A stretch of 64,000 bases of DNA from contig JBDROF010000062.1 of assembly GCA_043810345.1 (NCBI GenBank), forward strand, positions 1 to 64,000, read 5' to 3'. This DNA comes from QYOJ01 sp043810345. GTDB lineage: Bacteria; Bacteroidota; Bacteroidia; Bacteroidales; FEN-979. Below, piece by piece: positions 26,361-35,539 of this stretch; the stretch's first letter is position 1, and every line of letters begins with the position of its first letter. The position numbers were made by a program, and so were the translations under genes. The notes below the pieces were generated by a model. That model worked only from the letters and a program-made list of their open reading frames with translations. It made no database searches and was not told the origin of the DNA.

Positions 26361-27878
26361 ATGGCTGAAAAGATCGGTTTTGACAATGAAAAATACCTGA
26401 ATCAGCAATCCCGGGAGATCCTGGACCGGGTTGAACGCTTCAATCATAAGCTGTACCTGGAGTTCGGAGGAAAGATCCTCTTTGATTACCACGCTGCCCG
26501 TGTGCTTCCCGGCTTCGACCCGAACGTTAAAATGCGGCTCCTTCAGCTTCTTAAAGAGAAGATCGATGTAATCCTTTGCATCTATGCCGGCGATATAGAA
26601 CGCAAAAAGATGCGGGCCGATTTTGGCATAACCTATGACTCGGACGCCCTGAAAACGATCGACGACTTCAAAGAGTGGGGCATCGGTATCAATGCCGTGG
26701 TCATCACCCGGTATGCCGATCAACCTGCTGCCAAAGCATTCAAGAACAAGCTGGAGCGACGGGGAGTCAACGTGTATACCCATAGCTTCACCAAAGGATA
26801 TCCCAACGATGTGGATCTGATCGTCAGTGACGAAGGGTATGGATCGAACGCCTACATTGAGACCTCGAAACCGATCGTCATTGTGACAGGTCCAGGTCCC
26901 GGGAGCGGCAAACTTGCCACTTGCCTGGGACAGCTCTACCATGAATACAAAAAAGGGGTCAAAGCCGGCTATGCTAAGTTTGAGACCTTTCCTATCTGGA
27001 ACCTGCCGCTCAGCAAAAAGGTCAATGTGGCATATGAAGCGGCCACCGTTGACCTGAAGGATGTCAACCTCATCGACCCGCATCACCTGAAGGCTTATGA
27101 CGAAACTACCGTCAACTACAACCGGGATATAGAAGCTTTTCCCCTGCTCCGAAAGATCATTGAGAAGATTACCGGAGAGCCGTCGTTCTACAAATCGCCT
27201 ACCGACATGGGCGTAAACCGGGCAGGTTTTGGTATCACGGATGATGCCGTAGTCCAGGAAGCCGCACACCAGGAGATCATCCGGCGCTATTTCCGGAGTG
27301 CCGTCGAATACGCTATGGGTTTTATGGATAAAGAGATCCTGGAGCGAGCCGAATTGATCATGAAGAAGGTGGATGGCAAAGCGGAAGACAGAAGGGTTGT
27401 CGTCCCTGCACGAAAAGCTGCCGAAGAGGCCATACAAAACGGAAAAGGGAACGAGGGGATCTATTGTGGAGCAGCCATTGAATTGAAAGACGGAACCATC
27501 ATCACCGGAAAGAATTCCCCCATGATGCATGCGGGATCCAGCTTGGTACTGAATGCCACCAAGCACCTTGCCGGGCTTCCCGATAACCTGCACCTGATAC
27601 CCGGAAATGTGATCAAATCCCTTACCTTCCTGAAAAAAGAGGTGCTGCAGGGCAGGGTGATCAGTCTTGATGTGGAGGAAACCCTGATCGCCTTGAGCAT
27701 CAGTGCCATCTCCAACCCGGCCGCCCAGATGGCTGTGGAGTACCTGAAAGAGCTTCGGGGCTGTGAAGTACACATGACCCATATTCCTACACCGGGAGAT
27801 GAAGCCGGCTTGCGGAAACTGGGCGTCAACCTCACCTCCGATCCCGATTTCTCCTCCCGCAGCCTGTTTATTAACTAA
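26361..27878 (+). CDS. DUF1846 family protein
   Basis: 505 residues, the usual full length. The N-terminus (GFDNEKYLNQQSREILDRVE), VLPGFDPNVKMRLL, the glycine-rich IVTGPGPGSGKLATCLGQLY (a possible nucleotide-binding loop), and SPTDMGVNRAGFGITDD are conserved features of this family, as far as I can recall it. Biochemical function is not established to my knowledge. It is monocistronic, between tRNA-Ala and a convergent MFS gene. Confidence 0.88.
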   Translation: MAEKIGFDNEKYLNQQSREILDRVERFNHKLYLEFGGKILFDYHAARVLPGFDPNVKMRLLQLLKEKIDVILCIYAGDIERKKMRADFGITYDSDALKTIDDFKEWGIGINAVVITRYADQPAAKAFKNKLERRGVNVYTHSFTKGYPNDVDLIVSDEGYGSNAYIETSKPIVIVTGPGPGSGKLATCLGQLYHEYKKGVKAGYAKFETFPIWNLPLSKKVNVAYEAATVDLKDVNLIDPHHLKAYDETTVNYNRDIEAFPLLRKIIEKITGEPSFYKSPTDMGVNRAGFGITDDAVVQEAAHQEIIRRYFRSAVEYAMGFMDKEILERAELIMKKVDGKAEDRRVVVPARKAAEEAIQNGKGNEGIYCGAAIELKDGTIITGKNSPMMHAGSSLVLNATKHLAGLPDNLHLIPGNVIKSLTFLKKEVLQGRVISLDVEETLIALSISAISNPAAQMAVEYLKELRGCEVHMTHIPTPGDEAGLRKLGVNLTSDPDFSSRSLFIN

Positions 27879-27887
27879 TCATTCAGC

Positions 27888-27955
27888 CACTGTCCCAAAG
27901 GCCCACTCGCCCACTCGTTCACCAGTTCATCATTTCACCATTTCATCATTTTTCT
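27888..27955. repeat. Low-complexity tract between convergent stop codons
   Basis: Words CCCACTCG, TTCACCAG, TTCATCATTTCACC repeat between the DUF1846 stop (27878) and into the last codons of the MFS gene. The final MFS residues (KKNDEMVK) and its stop codon are encoded by this tract. Confidence 0.75.
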
Positions 27956-29117
27956 TAAATATCACCGGCAACAGTGGCAGTGCCAGCAGGTTCAACCCTG
28001 CGAACAGGATAAAGGTCCACTGATACCCGATCAGGTCGCTCAGAAATCCTCCTCCGGCCAGACCGATCCCTGATCCGATATTGGCTACCGCCATCAGGAT
28101 CGCGAACATGGAAGCGGCAATCCGCATATCCGTCTTACCCATTGAAGTAGCGAAATAGACCGTCTCAAAATACCCATAGGCTAATCCGAAAAGGAATACC
28201 AGGGACCATGCCAGAAGTGGATTGGGAATCAGGGCAATGAGGAAAACGGTGATCAGGGAGGTAATAATTGCCCCTTTGACTGATCGTGAATGACCGATCC
28301 TGTCGGTTAGCCGCCCACCTGTGATCCCTCCCAGGATCACTCCCAGCCCCCAGACTGCAGCATAAAAACCTGCCAGCATGTAAGAGATCCCAAATGTCTC
28401 CTGCAGGAAAGGATTTACCAGCTGGTTAGCGCCACTTGTAATGATAAAACCAAGGATACCCAATAATCCCAGGGCAATGATCTGTTTCTTTCCGAAGGCC
28501 CGGAAAGCGCTCCATTCGAAGGTCCGGGCGGGCGGACGCGAGGGTTCCTTCAAAATCAACACCAAAGGGATAGGGACAAGCGTCATCACCGCAAGTGACA
28601 GAAATACTGCATTCCAGTTAGCCAGCTCCGAAAGCACCCCAACCGTTACAGAAATCAACACGACGCCAAGCGCCCGCCCGGCCACCATGATCCCCTGTAC
28701 CGTTCCTTCATCTTCGGGTGGAGTGGTATCCAGTGCAAATCCATCGGTACAGGTATCGTACATGGCCATCCCCGTAAGAGATGTAAATGCGACGATCGTA
28801 AGTAAAACAAACGATTCCGAAGGGTTGATCCACGGAAATACGAGCTGTCCTCCAGCCTGTATCAATAGGCCAAGGATGATATAGGGCTTCCGGTAACCCA
28901 ATCCAAACAGGTTCACACGATCGCTCCACATCCCCAGGAAGATCTTCAGGATCAACGGCATCAGGGCTATAGCCGAGAAGATGCCGATCTGGCTCATCGA
29001 AATCCCGAATGAGCGAAGATACATGGCATTGAGTGCGGTAAAATAACCCAGGATAGATCCTTGCGCAAAATAGAGCAGGGAAAAGGTGGTGTAGCGTATC
29101 CGTTTCGTCCCGGTCAC
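27930..29117 (-). CDS. MFS transporter in the selenium operon
   Basis: 395 residues, twelve membrane segments. The MFS loop motif is seen as GMWSDRVNLFGLGYRKPYII, and the second-half equivalent as GGRLTDRIGHSRS. Its ATG overlaps the stop of the desulfurase-SelD gene (ATGA), so it is translationally coupled to selenium genes. Substrate is not known. Movement of a selenium or sulfur compound is a context guess only. The last residues are encoded by a repeat tract. Confidence 0.85.
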   Translation of the reverse strand: MTGTKRIRYTTFSLLYFAQGSILGYFTALNAMYLRSFGISMSQIGIFSAIALMPLILKIFLGMWSDRVNLFGLGYRKPYIILGLLIQAGGQLVFPWINPSESFVLLTIVAFTSLTGMAMYDTCTDGFALDTTPPEDEGTVQGIMVAGRALGVVLISVTVGVLSELANWNAVFLSLAVMTLVPIPLVLILKEPSRPPARTFEWSAFRAFGKKQIIALGLLGILGFIITSGANQLVNPFLQETFGISYMLAGFYAAVWGLGVILGGITGGRLTDRIGHSRSVKGAIITSLITVFLIALIPNPLLAWSLVFLFGLAYGYFETVYFATSMGKTDMRIAASMFAILMAVANIGSGIGLAGGGFLSDLIGYQWTFILFAGLNLLALPLLPVIFKKNDEMVK

Positions 29118-31492
29118 AGGTCATCTGATTGGATGATCATTTTTCCCTCCCCAGCCACGGCCTTTCCGATGAGGCTCGCGCTTTGGATACCAGAGGCCTT
29201 CAAACGGGCAACCAGCTCCTTTGCTTCCGCCTCATCCAATGCGATCAGTAAGCCCCCAGATGTTTGGGCATCGCAAAGGATCATCTTCTCCAGGTCCGAA
29301 ACCTGATCTCCCCAGATCACAAAAGGGCTTATATGCTCTAGGTTATTTCTGGTACCACCCGGTATGATCCCCTGCGCAGCCATCTCGATCACACCCTTAA
29401 GGAGAAGAACCTTAGAGGAGCCTATCAGGACATTTACCTGGTCTCCGGCAATCATCTCCAAAAGATGTCCTAACAGTCCGAAACCGGAGATATCGGTACA
29501 TGCATGCACATTGAACCGGTTCATCTCCTCTGCGGCTTGCTTATTCAGTGCCGACATGCACTCCAAAAGTTCCTCCGTTTGTATCTGATCAAGGAATCCG
29601 TGTTTCAGGGCAGTGGTGAGGATACCCGTGCCAAGAGGCTTCGTGAGAATCAGGACATCACTAACCTTAATCCCACGATTCCTGATCACCTTGCGGGGGT
29701 CAACCACCCCTGTAACCGTCAGTCCGAAAACGGGTTCGGTCAGTTCAATGCTGTGTCCGCCCAGGATCTGGATGCCGGCTTCCAATGCCTTGGCTGAAGC
29801 TCCCTCCTGAATCTGATGCAATACCTCCATCGGCAAGCGTGTATCCGGGAATCCAACGATGTTCAAGGCAAATAGCGGCTTTCCTCCCATGGCATAGACA
29901 TCACTGAGTGCGTTGGCAGTGGCAATCATGCCATAGGAAAAAGGGTCATCCACCACCGGTGGTATGACATCCACAGTCTGAACCAGTGCCTGGGTTTCGT
30001 TCAACTGATAAACGGCCGCGTCATCGGAGGTCTCAGGGCCTACCAGTACGTTCGGATCGGTCACCGGAGGTAGCTTTCGGAGTATCTCTTCCAGTAACTG
30101 AGGCCGGATCTTGCAAGCACAGCCAAGCGCCCGCGTGTATTCTGTTAAACGGATGCCGGATGTTACCCCTAAATCCTCTGGATGGGACTTACTCCCTCCC
30201 CTTGAAGGGGAGGGTTGGGGAGGGGTCATCTGCGGAGCAGAGTAAGCCCCCTTTAGGGGGTTTGGGGGTAATTGAATTTTGAATCTTGACCCTTTAATTT
30301 CCCTGTATGCCTTCACAATAATCGGAATCGCTCTCCTGATCTCCTCCTCCGTCGTCATCCTTCCCACGGAAAACCTGATGGTGCCCATGGCATATTCCAT
30401 CGGGACATGCATCGCGGAAAGCACACCCGAAACGCCTTCCTCCCCGGCATGACAGGCAGCCCCTGCAGATGCCGCAACTCCTTTCATGGCCTGTAACAGG
30501 GTGTTTGCCTCCACTCCAGGGAAGCCAAGACTCAACGTATTGGGAAGCCGATTTTCCGGATGACCGTTCAACCTGACCTCCGGAATTGCTTCTCTGATGC
30601 CGTCAAAGAGGAGGTCGCAAAGGTGTTTAAGAGGTGATTCGTGACTCGTGACTCGTGACTCGTTATTGGTGACTGCAGACTGTGGACTGCGGACTGCGGA
30701 CTGTGGACTGCGGACTGCGGACTGCCAACTGCAGACCAGTTCCGCTGCTTTCCCAAGTCCCACGATCCCGATCACATTTTCGGTACCTGCTCGGCGGTTC
30801 GCCTCATGGTCGGCTCCATGCATCAATTTGGTCAGTTTTACTCCGCGCCTGATGTAGAGGGCTCCAACTCCTTTTGGTGCGTATAATTTATGCCCTGCAA
30901 CGGACAGCAGGTCTATTCCGAGTTCGTTGACATCCACCGAAATCTTCCCGACACTCTGTGCCGCATCCGTATGAAAAAGCACACCGGCCTCCTTTGTGAT
31001 CCGGCTGATCTCAGTGATGGGCTGGATGGAACCTGTTTCGTTATTGGCATGCATGATGGTGATAAGGATCGTCCCGGGACGAATGGCTCGCCGGATATCC
31101 TCCGGATCAACAATCCCATCCGGATCAACCTCTACCCATGTGACTTCGAAATCCTCCCTTTCAAGGAAGGCACACACCTCGGCAACAGCGGGATGTTCGA
31201 TCACCGAGGTGATGATGTGGTTTCCCCTGTTTCTGTTTTCGAATGCCACTCCCTTGATCGCATAATTATTTGACTCGGTTCCTCCTCCAGAGAATACTAC
31301 CTCGTCAGGGATACAGTTGAGCATTGAAGCTACTTGTTTACGCGCCTGTATCACAGCCTGCGCGGCGATCCTGCCAAAATCGTGCAGGCTGGAAGGATTT
31401 CCGAACATCCCTTCCAGGAATGGCTTCATCGCCCCTGAAACCATTGGATCCAGGGGAGTGGTGGCATTATAATCCAGGTAGATCGGATCCAT
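29114..31492 (-). CDS. Cysteine desulfurase-selenophosphate synthetase fusion (NifS-SelD)
   Basis: 792 residues, two enzymes in one chain. Residues 1 to about 400 are a class V PLP desulfurase: DAAQSVGKI, the PLP lysine in DLLSVAGHKLYAPKG, and catalytic Cys347 in ASAGAACHAGEEG. Residues about 445-792 are SelD: RLTEYTRALGCACKI with Cys458, Cys460 and Lys461, then GPETSDDAAVY and ILGGHSIE. The desulfurase half would release selenium from selenocysteine, and SelD would make selenophosphate for MnmH. Cys458 is a TGT codon, so SelD is not itself a selenoprotein. Residues about 253-287 and 408-434 are repeat-encoded, the second being the inter-domain linker. Its start overlaps the mnmH end by 26 bp. 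Confidence 0.93.
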   Translation of the reverse strand: MDPIYLDYNATTPLDPMVSGAMKPFLEGMFGNPSSLHDFGRIAAQAVIQARKQVASMLNCIPDEVVFSGGGTESNNYAIKGVAFENRNRGNHIITSVIEHPAVAEVCAFLEREDFEVTWVEVDPDGIVDPEDIRRAIRPGTILITIMHANNETGSIQPITEISRITKEAGVLFHTDAAQSVGKISVDVNELGIDLLSVAGHKLYAPKGVGALYIRRGVKLTKLMHGADHEANRRAGTENVIGIVGLGKAAELVCSWQSAVRSPQSAVRSPQSAVTNNESRVTSHESPLKHLCDLLFDGIREAIPEVRLNGHPENRLPNTLSLGFPGVEANTLLQAMKGVAASAGAACHAGEEGVSGVLSAMHVPMEYAMGTIRFSVGRMTTEEEIRRAIPIIVKAYREIKGSRFKIQLPPNPLKGAYSAPQMTPPQPSPSRGGSKSHPEDLGVTSGIRLTEYTRALGCACKIRPQLLEEILRKLPPVTDPNVLVGPETSDDAAVYQLNETQALVQTVDVIPPVVDDPFSYGMIATANALSDVYAMGGKPLFALNIVGFPDTRLPMEVLHQIQEGASAKALEAGIQILGGHSIELTEPVFGLTVTGVVDPRKVIRNRGIKVSDVLILTKPLGTGILTTALKHGFLDQIQTEELLECMSALNKQAAEEMNRFNVHACTDISGFGLLGHLLEMIAGDQVNVLIGSSKVLLLKGVIEMAAQGIIPGGTRNNLEHISPFVIWGDQVSDLEKMILCDAQTSGGLLIALDEAEAKELVARLKASGIQSASLIGKAVAGEGKMIIQSDDL
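30191..30271. repeat. GC-box repeat forming the NifS-SelD linker
   Basis: CCCTCCCCTTGAAGGGGAGG, then a GGTTGGGGAGGGGTC box and AAGCCCCCTTTAGGGGGTTT. Inverted GC-rich boxes are read in frame as PPNPLKGAYSAPQM and TPPQPSPSRGGSKS. The segment lies exactly between the desulfurase and SelD domains. Confidence 0.85.
30634..30735. repeat. In-frame tandem 7-mers inside the desulfurase domain
   Basis: GTGACTC units (30640-30663) followed by ACTGCGG/ACTGTGG heptamers, translated on the minus strand as SAVRSPQSAVRSPQSAV then TNNESRVTSHES (residues about 253-287). A 7-bp unit repeated three times gives a seven-residue protein repeat. It falls in a loop before a conserved helix (LCDLLFDGIREAIPEV). Confidence 0.9.
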
Positions 31493-32522
31493 TTTTCAGG
31501 TGTTTGTGTGCAAACTCCGAGAGTTCTTTTGCAGCTTCCCGGGCATCAAATTTACCGACCTCAAAGTGATAGCGTGGCTGATTTTTACGACGGTTGATTG
31601 AGAAAGAGTAGGATTTATCATAATAGCTGAGTATCTGATCCGTTACCTGGGCATAATCCTTCACCTGAATATAGATCAGAGCTCCCTTGGCTCTCGGCTT
31701 GCCAAGCCTGGATTCGATCTTCATCACGGCTTCACTCAGCAACCGGTCATCGATGCCGGCATACTCCCTGACCAGTCTCCCCACCCGGATCTCCTTGGGG
31801 ACTTCCAGAACGATCATTGGCGACTCCTTAATCTTCTTAACGACAGGATCGGGTAGGGTCACCTTTCCGATCATCCGGCTTTCGTCTTCCAGCCAGATCA
31901 ACCGCTTTTTATCCAGCCGCTGCCATTGGTCAAAAAGATTGTTTTCAAACTGGTCATTGGTGGGCTGATCCGGTAATCCGATTCCCCCAAAAGCCGAGCC
32001 TTTGTGAGAGGCCAGCATCTCCAGGTCGATTACCTGTTCGCCGATCTCTGCAAGATGGTTTAATACCTCCGTTTTTCCACTTCCTGTATAGCCTCCCAGA
32101 ACGATTACCCAGGCATCTTCATCCATCCGGATCCGGATGAATCTCCGGTATGCTTTGTACCCTCCTTCAAGAAGAGAAACATTGTATCCGTTGGTTTTAA
32201 ACAGCCAGGCCATGTTAAGGCTGCGTAACCCTCCGCGCCAACAGTACAGAAGTAGATTCGTTCCCGGCACACCATCACGGAGGGCCTGAAGGATCTTTTT
32301 TGTTTTTGGGAGGATGATATCCAGACCCCGGAGCAGGGCCTGATCACGGCCCGACCGGACATAAAGTGTACCTACTTCTGCGCGTTCAAGATCATTAAAT
32401 AACGGAATGTTGATCGCTCCCGGAATATGACCCTGCTGAAATTCAGCCGGTGATCTGACATCCACCAATGGAGTGGATTCAGACGCAATCAGAAAATCCG
32501 ATACTTCCAGCGTAACCGGCAT
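31467..32522 (-). CDS. mnmH: tRNA 2-selenouridine synthase MnmH (SelU)
   Basis: 351 residues. An N-terminal rhodanese domain (1 to about 125) has the catalytic Cys94 in LLLYCWRGGLRS. A C-terminal P-loop domain starts with VLGGYTGSGKTEVLNHL. The enzyme replaces sulfur of 2-thiouridine at the wobble base of certain tRNAs with selenium from selenophosphate. It is the first gene of an operon whose next gene makes selenophosphate, giving direct support for selenouridine use by this organism. No SelA or SelB is in the window. Confidence 0.95.
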   Translation of the reverse strand: MPVTLEVSDFLIASESTPLVDVRSPAEFQQGHIPGAINIPLFNDLERAEVGTLYVRSGRDQALLRGLDIILPKTKKILQALRDGVPGTNLLLYCWRGGLRSLNMAWLFKTNGYNVSLLEGGYKAYRRFIRIRMDEDAWVIVLGGYTGSGKTEVLNHLAEIGEQVIDLEMLASHKGSAFGGIGLPDQPTNDQFENNLFDQWQRLDKKRLIWLEDESRMIGKVTLPDPVVKKIKESPMIVLEVPKEIRVGRLVREYAGIDDRLLSEAVMKIESRLGKPRAKGALIYIQVKDYAQVTDQILSYYDKSYSFSINRRKNQPRYHFEVGKFDAREAAKELSEFAHKHLKNGSDLPGL

Positions 32523-32570
32523 GAGGTAGTCTCAGTAATTTCACACAAATGTACCGAAAAAAGAAAACAG

Positions 32571-32649
32571 TTGGTAGTTGGCAGTTGGCAGTTTCAATTT
32601 CGCTACCTCGCTACTTCGCTACCTCGCTGCTTCACGATCCCGCTACCCT
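32571..32649. repeat. Low-complexity tract between divergent genes
   Basis: Begins with TTGGCAG words (GTTGGCAGTTGGCAG) and continues as CGCTACCT/CGCTACTT octamers to about 32649. It sits directly upstream of the purF-like promoter. Confidence 0.85.
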
Positions 32650-32658
32650 ATAATTTTA

Positions 32659-32666
32659 TATCTTTG
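32659..32666 (+). promoter_or_regulatory. -7 box (TATCTTTG) of the purF-like gene
   Basis: TATCTTTG fits TAnnTTTG and is 21 bp before the start codon at 32688, which supports that start over the in-frame upstream ATG at 32571. Confidence 0.55.
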
Positions 32667-32687
32667 CACTTCTTTTATCATTCACCG

Positions 32688-34589
32688 ATGAGTGACTTCA
32701 TCCATCACGAGTGTGGTATTGCCCTTATCCGTTTACGGAAACCACCTGAGTACTATCTTCCCAGGTACGGCACCCCATTTTACGGCCTCAACAAACTGCA
32801 CCTGTTAATGCAGAAACAGCATAACCGGGGGCAGGATGGCGCCGGGGTGGCAGCGATTAAGTTTGATATGGAACCGGGACACCGGTACATTAACTGGATC
32901 CGGTCAAACTCCGATACGCCGATCAAAGATATCTTTTCCCGCATCAGAGAAGCCGTGAAGGAGATTGAAGAGAGATCCCCCAACAGGTTGCGGGATACAG
33001 GTTGGCTCAAATATCACCTGGAGATGTACGGTGAACTCTACCTCGGTCATCTCCGCTACGGAACCTTTGGTTCAAACACGGTGGAGAGTCTGCACCCGAT
33101 AATCAGGGAAAACAACTGGATGACAAAGAACCTGGTATTGGCAGGCAACTTCAACCTCACCAATGTGGACGAACTTTTTCAGAGGCTGATCGATCTGGGT
33201 CAGTGTCCCGTTGAAACCTCCGATACCATCACGATCATTGAAAAGATCGGATATTTTCTGGACGAGGAGAACGAGGTATTATACCAGAAGTTCAAGAAAG
33301 AAGGCCTCCCAAAACGCAAGATCTCCGGTATGATTGCCCGGGACCTGAACATCCAGAAGATCCTGAAGAACTCTTCTACAAGCTGGGATGGTGGGTATGT
33401 GATCGCGGGGCTGTTTGGTCATGGTGATGCGTTCGTGATGCGGGATCCAAACGGAATCCGGCCGGCTTTCTACTATGTTGATGAGGAGGTTGTGGTGGTG
33501 ACCTCTGAAAGGCCGGCCATTCAAACCACTTTTAACCTCGCTGTCGGGCAGATCCAGGAGCTGAAGCCCGGATATGCCCTTGTCATCAAGAAAGGAGGTC
33601 AGACTGATGAGCTTCAGTTTAAAAAGCCGGGCCGGAAAAGTGCCTGTTCCTTTGAGCGGATCTATTTTTCGAGGGGGACAGATAAAGATATCTATCGCGA
33701 GCGCAAAAAACTGGGGAAATTTCTCGCCCCTGCCATCCTGAAAGCAGTAGACTACGATTTTGAAAACACGGTTTTTGCTTACATCCCGAATACAGCCATT
33801 GATGCCTATTATGGGTTGATTGAAGAGCTTGATCATTTTTGCGATACCATCAAGCGTGACCGGTTACTGGATCTGAAGAACATCTGTACCACGGCTTCTG
33901 TGGAGGAGATCCTGAAATTGAAACCCAGGGTGGAGAAGGTGGCTGTGAAGGACATGAAGCTCAGGACATTCATCACGCAGGACAGTCAGCGCGACGACCT
34001 GGCAGCCCACGTATATGACATCACCTATGGAAGTATCATCTCCGGGAGCGATAACCTGGTGGTGCTCGACGATTCAATTGTCAGGGGGACCACGTTGAAG
34101 CAGAGTATCCTTCGTATCCTTGACCGGCTGGGACCAAAAAGAATCATCATCGCCTCCTCTGCGCCGCAGATACGGTATCCTGACTGCTACGGGATTGACA
34201 TGGCCAAGCTGACAGATTTTATCGCATTCAGGGCAGCCATCGAGCTATTAAATGAGACACATCAGGAGCACATCATCAATGACGTTTACAAGAAATGCAA
34301 GGAGCAGGAGACGAAACCAAAGGAAGAGATCATCAATTACGTAAAAAAGATCTACAAGCCATTTCCTGCCGGCCGGATCTCCGGAAAGATCTCCGAACTG
34401 CTGACCCCTCCCAACTGTCGGGCCAGTGTTGAAATCATCTACCAAACGATTGAAGATCTTCATGATGCCTGTCCCGGACACCTTGGCGACTGGTATTTCA
34501 CCGGCGATTACCCCACACCCGGGGGTAATAAAGTTGTCAACAAATCATTTATCAATTACATTGAAGGGAAGAATATCCGGGCTTACTGA
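32688..34589 (+). CDS. Amidophosphoribosyltransferase-type protein, long form
   Basis: 633 residues from 32688. The N-terminal class II glutamine amidotransferase domain has the nucleophile in HHECGIALIRL (Cys9, so a short propeptide would be removed) and QHNRGQDGAGVAAIKF. The C-terminal phosphoribosyltransferase domain has the PRPP loop VVLDDSIVRGTTLKQS. Reaction expected: glutamine + PRPP to phosphoribosylamine, the first step of purine synthesis. It is about 130 residues longer than standard PurF, with extra sequence between the domains and at the end. Whether it is the housekeeping PurF or the second Bacteroidetes paralogue is unsettled. Confidence 0.85.
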   Translation: MSDFIHHECGIALIRLRKPPEYYLPRYGTPFYGLNKLHLLMQKQHNRGQDGAGVAAIKFDMEPGHRYINWIRSNSDTPIKDIFSRIREAVKEIEERSPNRLRDTGWLKYHLEMYGELYLGHLRYGTFGSNTVESLHPIIRENNWMTKNLVLAGNFNLTNVDELFQRLIDLGQCPVETSDTITIIEKIGYFLDEENEVLYQKFKKEGLPKRKISGMIARDLNIQKILKNSSTSWDGGYVIAGLFGHGDAFVMRDPNGIRPAFYYVDEEVVVVTSERPAIQTTFNLAVGQIQELKPGYALVIKKGGQTDELQFKKPGRKSACSFERIYFSRGTDKDIYRERKKLGKFLAPAILKAVDYDFENTVFAYIPNTAIDAYYGLIEELDHFCDTIKRDRLLDLKNICTTASVEEILKLKPRVEKVAVKDMKLRTFITQDSQRDDLAAHVYDITYGSIISGSDNLVVLDDSIVRGTTLKQSILRILDRLGPKRIIIASSAPQIRYPDCYGIDMAKLTDFIAFRAAIELLNETHQEHIINDVYKKCKEQETKPKEEIINYVKKIYKPFPAGRISGKISELLTPPNCRASVEIIYQTIEDLHDACPGHLGDWYFTGDYPTPGGNKVVNKSFINYIEGKNIRAY

Positions 34590-34607
34590 TGTTGATTTGA
34601 CCGGATT

Positions 34608-35021
34608 TTATCCTGCGGATACAAGCTTCTGATAGGAGGCTGAGATGTTTTCAGCGATTACCTGTAACTCTTCTGTTGAAAGTTTCAATTTGGGCTTTTT
34701 AAAATCGATGTCGTAGATGGTCTGAAGTGGCACCAGGTGAATATGGGCATGGGGAACCTCCAGCCCAACAACAGCGATACCGATACGTTTGCAGGAAATC
34801 ACCTTCTCAATGGCCAGAGCCACCGTTTTCGAAAAGGTGAAATAATCTGCCAGGAGTTTATCCGGAATATCAAAAATGTAGTCGATCTCCTCTTTCGGAA
34901 TTACCAGTGTATGTCCCGGTGCAAGGGGGTTGATATCCAGAAATGCCAGAAACCGGTCATCCTCGGCCACTTTGAAGCATGGGATCTCACCCTGAACGAT
35001 TTTTGTAAAAATGGTTGCCAT
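34608..35021 (-). CDS. HIT-family nucleotide hydrolase
   Basis: 137 residues. Starts TIFTKIVQGEIPCFKVAED and has the histidine triad in VPHAHIHLVPL, with PLAPGHTLVIPKEEI upstream. HIT proteins hydrolyse nucleoside phosphoramidates or related nucleotides in the cytosol. It follows greA with a 2-bp gap on the same strand, so they form an operon. Confidence 0.92.
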   Translation of the reverse strand: MATIFTKIVQGEIPCFKVAEDDRFLAFLDINPLAPGHTLVIPKEEIDYIFDIPDKLLADYFTFSKTVALAIEKVISCKRIGIAVVGLEVPHAHIHLVPLQTIYDIDFKKPKLKLSTEELQVIAENISASYQKLVSAG

Positions 35022-35023
35022 AA

Positions 35024-35506
35024 TTATCCGTTTTGCCTTGTAATCTCTAAAATCTCGAAAGAGATCATCCCCGCGGGAACTTGAATATCCACCTTTTCTC
35101 CGATAGTCCTGCCGAGGATTCCCTTGGCGATCGGTGAGTTCACAGAGATCTTACACTCCCTGACATTGGCTTCGTTTTCGGGTACGAGGGTATAACAAAG
35201 TATCGTTCCGTCTTTCAGGTTTTTCAGTTTGACTATAGAAAAAATCAGCACTTTTGAGTTGTCCAATTTTGTCTCATCGATCAACCGGGCACTACTGATG
35301 GTCTCCTGCAGTTTTGAGATCCTCAGCTCCAGCATCGATTGTGCCTCTTTAGCAGCTGCATATTCAGCATTCTCTGACAAATCTCCTTTATCCCTTGCTT
35401 CGGCGATCTGTCTCGAAATCGCTGGTCGTTCCACCATTGTCATATGGTAGAGTTCATCTTTCAGATTTTGTAATCCTTCCGGAGTAAAATAGTTGATTTC
35501 CGACAT
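35024..35506 (-). CDS. greA: Transcription elongation factor GreA
   Basis: 160 residues from the ATG at 35506. The upstream in-frame ATG at 35527 overlaps the -7 box and lacks family sequence. The N-terminal coiled coil holds the acidic tip in ARDKGDLSENAEYAAAKE. The C-terminal FKBP-like domain ends EKVDIQVPAGMISFEILEI. GreA inserts into the RNA polymerase secondary channel and stimulates cleavage of backtracked RNA. A TATATTTG -7 box lies at 35525-35532. Confidence 0.93.
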   Translation of the reverse strand: MSEINYFTPEGLQNLKDELYHMTMVERPAISRQIAEARDKGDLSENAEYAAAKEAQSMLELRISKLQETISSARLIDETKLDNSKVLIFSIVKLKNLKDGTILCYTLVPENEANVRECKISVNSPIAKGILGRTIGEKVDIQVPAGMISFEILEITRQNG

Positions 35507-35539
35507 GATTCCCAGTTTATCTTGCAAATATAATAAGGC

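Noticed and set aside
26316..27782. Long minus-strand open frame of 488 codons
   Set aside because: It is antisense to the well-supported DUF1846 gene and has no family sequence.
30110..30124. Selenocysteine (UGA) codon in SelD
   Set aside because: The active-site codons are TGT and TGC, encoding cysteine, so no in-frame TGA is read as Sec.
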